DNA from: Rhizobiaceae bacterium
GTDB taxonomy: Bacteria > Pseudomonadota > Alphaproteobacteria > Rhizobiales > Rhizobiaceae
DNA: 35,073 nt
Assembly: GCA_028279875.1 (NCBI GenBank)
Contig: JANQMU010000138.1
Span: 1-35,073, forward strand
Direction of reading: 5' to 3'
In this document: positions 34,423 through 35,073 of the stretch, piece after piece
Layout of the letters: every line of letters starts with the position of its first letter
How positions within the stretch are numbered: position 1 is the stretch's first letter
Notes under the pieces: model-generated
What the model saw: only the letters and a program-made list of their open reading frames with translations
The model's database searches: none
What the model was told of the DNA's origin: nothing
Position numbers and translations under genes: made by a program

Positions 34423-34665
34423 CCTTCGACGTCCGCCAGCCGGATCTGCGGGACCTTCCCCGCCTGACGGTGACTGTTTTCGCGATTTATCCAGTTTATC
34501 GGATTTTTACGAAAACCGGCGAGAATTCCCTCATATTTTACGGTTTTTCGGATTGCGCCTGACATTATGGGGCAGAATATTGGTGATTAGTATCTTGTAT
34601 CCGCAACCGGCGCACACGTCCCCAACCCGTTGCCTTTGGCCGGCGGGCACCGTGGCGGCTATGCG

Positions 34666-35073
34666 ATGAGGCGTTCACACACATATTCCGGGCACATCTG
34701 GCTCCCGCTGATTCTGGTTTTCGTCCTCTGGACCGACTGGTCCGGACGTCTCGATGGGCTGAAAAACCTGGTCATAGAACAACGGATGGCGATGCGCGAA
34801 CGCGCTGCCACCGGGGATATCATCCATGTGAAAATTGACGGGAAAAGTCTCGACCAGGTCGGTGTGTGGCCCTGGCCGCGCAGCAAAACCGCCGAAATCG
34901 TCGAAAGACTGCTGGGCAGCGGAGCCGGGTCGATTGTACTGGACCTCGATTTCAGTTCCGTTTCGAACCCTGAGGACGATCTCGCACTGTCCAGGGTGCT
35001 CGAAGCGGCCGATGGCGGGGTCATCCTGCCGGTCGGGACACGCAATTTCGGGACCGCCCGGGAACCACCCGTC
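34666..35073 (+). CDS. CHASE2-domain sensor protein (3' end cut by window edge)
   Basis: The frame from ATG 34666 is open to the window edge and gives 136 residues. It starts with a membrane anchor (WLPLILVFVLWTDW) and continues into a CHASE2 domain: IIHVKIDGKSLDQVGVWPW, then IVERLLGSGAGSIVLDLDFSS. CHASE2 is an extracellular sensor found in front of adenylate cyclases, histidine kinases, GGDEF/EAL proteins or kinases; the output domain lies beyond the window. The only ribosome-like sequence before it is weak. The 243 bases between it and the GlpR gene are moderately AT-rich and hold no clear gene. Confidence 0.8.
   Translation, partial: MRRSHTYSGHIWLPLILVFVLWTDWSGRLDGLKNLVIEQRMAMRERAATGDIIHVKIDGKSLDQVGVWPWPRSKTAEIVERLLGSGAGSIVLDLDFSSVSNPEDDLALSRVLEAADGGVILPVGTRNFGTAREPPV

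Overview
The window looks like chromosomal DNA of an alphaproteobacterium, probably of the Hyphomicrobiales (rhizobial) group. This rests on the high GC content, short intergenic gaps, frequent GTG/TTG starts, ATGA overlaps between genes, and families common there (TctABC transporters, ThuA, Gfo/Idh/MocA and ROK sugar genes, a GlpR-type DeoR regulator, LysE, a CHASE2 sensor). No tRNA, rRNA, CRISPR array, insertion sequence or phage gene is visible. Both edges cut a gene.

Positions 1-9566 form a mosaic of small metabolic and defence-like units. They are a truncated FG-GAP/VCBS-type exported protein (minus), an aldo/keto reductase divergent from a LysR regulator, a LysE exporter, a MAPEG membrane protein, and an unrecognised exported protein of 241 residues. 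An ArsR regulator sits between two AHSA1/SRPBCC genes with an obvious operator. An acetyltransferase of the maa/lacA type, a flavodoxin-fold quinone reductase, and a two-gene chrA-VOC operon follow.

Positions 9764-17473 carry an AAC(6')-like GNAT acetyltransferase and a pair of paralogous NAD-dependent epimerases flanking an Rrf2 regulator, the second epimerase lacking its C-terminal end. After these come a class D (OXA-type) beta-lactamase with all active-site motifs, a ring-cleaving-dioxygenase-like VOC protein, an MFS transporter, and two overlapping alpha/beta hydrolases.

Positions 18076-26718 are the most interesting part: one tightly packed, co-directional block encoding a carotenoid-cleavage/lignostilbene-type oxygenase, an aldehyde dehydrogenase, a short-chain dehydrogenase, a complete tripartite tricarboxylate (TctC-TctB-TctA) transporter, a PadR regulator and a cytochrome P450. 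Three junctions overlap. A promoter with two overlapping inverted repeats lies just upstream. The likely logic is import of an organic acid, oxidative attack on an alkene or ring substituent by the oxygenase and P450, and oxidation of the resulting aldehyde or alcohol, under PadR control. The substrate cannot be read from the sequence.

Positions 26736-33550 look like a sugar or polyol uptake and oxidation locus. ThuA-Gfo/Idh/MocA-ROK regulator run on the minus strand, divergent across a 746-base gap from an ABC sugar transporter (binding protein and two permeases, no ATPase gene). A GlpR-like DeoR regulator follows, and the window ends inside a gene beginning with a membrane anchor and CHASE2 domain.
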